A stretch of DNA of 64,000 bases. Source: Incurvaria masculella (lineage: Eukaryota; Arthropoda; Insecta; Lepidoptera; Incurvariidae). The notes under the pieces were generated by a model. The model made no database searches, had not been told where the DNA came from, and saw nothing but the letters and a program-made list of their open reading frames with translations. Shown piece after piece: positions 62,879-64,000 of this stretch; position 1 is the first letter of the stretch, and each line of letters starts with the position of its first letter. Position numbers and translations under genes: made by a program. The stretch covers positions 16,701,001 to 16,765,000 of the forward strand of contig OX335652.1 of the NCBI GenBank assembly GCA_946894095.1, read 5' to 3'.

Positions 62879-63715
62879 TTCTTAAGATTTTGGCATTAAA
62901 CTGAACGTTTGACGCCCGCAAGGTGTCTGATCATATTCTCCAAGGTTCCACTCGGGTGAATTTTTAAAACGAAATTGACACGAGCAGAGCCATGAACCTT
63001 GTATAGTTTGTTATTATGGAATAATTTCCACAAATTATGTAAGGGATTTTGACGATGATAACTCAATTGATCCCTCTTAATCCGCTTAATTTTCGCCATT
63101 CTCACTAGAGAGACAACTTTCTTCGGCGCTGTTATTTCATGAGTAAGAAAGTTTTTTGACTCACCGGTGACTCACAGACGAGAATCTCATGAGTAGACCC
63201 GCTGAGCGATTTATATATTTTTTTGAATGACGCTCTTCAAAATCATATTTTTTTCTAATTATTTTAGTGTGTATGTTAGTGTACGTGTAAAATAAGTGAA
63301 TAGGTGTGTTTTTGTTCTTTACGTTACCAAATTCCCTTACCTCCTTAAATTGACCAATCCTATAAACCAGTTCGACTGAGCCGCGTCCTATAACGAGCCG
63401 GAGAAAAGGTTTTCAGCTACTTTCATGTTTTCAGATACTTCGTGAATAAGACCCTGACGACCCAGGTGAATTATATTCCAAGAATCAAGGAAAATTAACG
63501 AAAGGAGTAAAACTTCCTTCAAGATACAAGGTTTAAAATGTTAGTCAAAATTACGAAATGGCTAAGAAGTAATTTTGATATGTAACCAAAAAGTATCTAT
63601 CATCGGATGCTACAGCCCTTCTTCGTACTAAGAAAGTACGTCGCTCTATTAGAATCGACCGTAAAGCAAGGATAATTTTATTTAAGAAAGAAAACTGTAA
63701 ATAGAATGTCAATAG
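62879..63715. other. No confident gene
   Basis: The minus frame 62896-63105 has no supporting signal. Nothing else is supported. Confidence 0.4.
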
Positions 63716-64000
63716 AGCGGCTCGTAGCCTAGTGGCGCGGGGACTGGACTAGCGTACCAGAGGCCTGGGTTCAATTCCGACTTGCACCACTGTCTTTCTC
63801 TTTCCGAGTTTGATACGTGCATTTCGTCACGAATGCGAGCTGCTCCATGATTCGGAACCCATGTAAAACTGTAGGTCCCCTTCCCCTACTAGGTGGTAGG
63901 GTTTAAGCCCGCCCGGGTTGGTACCATCGCATTGGATGAAAAGATGGTCGAAGCGGCAATGAAAAATTGTCCGTGTTTTCCATCCAGTTCAATGTAGCCG
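63716..64000 (+). mobile_element. tRNA-headed SINE, cut by the window end
   Basis: Head from GAGCGGCTCGTAGCCTAGTG, box B-like GGGTTCAATTCC (closer to the canonical box B than the other copies), and the body up to CAATGTAGCCG. Confidence 0.9.

Noticed and set aside
1..64000. A bacterial or viral defence system or biosynthetic cluster
   Set aside because: No operon structure, no ribosome binding sites and no viral structural or replication genes; coding content is intron-bearing host exons and retroelements.

Overview
This is eukaryotic, repeat-dominated DNA, most likely from a moth or butterfly. It is AT-rich and carries no operons or ribosome binding sites. It is packed with repeats that I know from lepidopteran genomes: about 17 copies of the repeat that opens with GGGTTCCGTACCC and closes with GGCCGGTTTTT, a tRNA-headed SINE, Helitron-like ends finishing in CTAG, degraded Jockey/CR1-type LINEs, and TTAA-flanked piggyBac-like MITEs. 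Most long open frames are shadows or pieces of transposable elements. The assignment to Lepidoptera rests on repeat recognition, not on a search.

Two host gene models can be built by hand from splice signals, and both are complete from ATG to poly(A) signal. (1) On the minus strand, 21474 to 14063, three exons joined by two phase-1 introns encode a 159-residue secreted protein. It has a signal peptide, a Trp/Pro/Ala segment, a module with five cysteines spaced exactly five residues apart plus a sixth, and an Ala-rich tail. A TATA box lies upstream and AATAAA downstream. I do not recognise the family. (2) On the minus strand, 33971 to 32895, two exons joined by a phase-1 intron encode a 56-residue protein that is nothing but a SAM-like domain cut short in its last helix. 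The end of this gene abuts a perfect 218-bp tandem duplication that repeats its poly(A) region. Weaker exon candidates are a THAP-like start at 12769 and a BED-like start at 25652.

The largest coding element is a non-LTR retrotransposon at 36670-39715. It has an N-terminal C2H2 finger, a full reverse transcriptase with YLDD, and a C-terminal CCHC plus restriction-like endonuclease. It is broken only by a single-base frameshift in an A run. A decayed 3' fragment of the same family lies at 11762-12103. Six or more Jockey/CR1-like LINE 3' ends, an RTE tail and a Penelope-like C-terminus with its flanking repeat are scattered through the rest.

Layout: 1-9.5 kb, LINE and SINE debris, a 626-bp tandem array (3.57-5.46 kb), a palindromic motif field (6.96-7.64 kb) and a Helitron. 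9.5-14 kb, repeats, the retrotransposon fragment and the THAP-like exon. 14-21.5 kb, the secreted-protein gene with element-filled introns. 21.5-32 kb, repeats, several MITEs and a second, inverted Helitron copy. 32-34 kb, the SAM gene. 35.5-40 kb, a small tandem repeat and the retrotransposon. 40-56 kb, repeats, the Penelope fragment and LINE fragments. 56.9-62 kb, a 2,047-bp block present twice in direct orientation with about one difference. 62-64 kb, a MITE and a SINE cut by the window edge.
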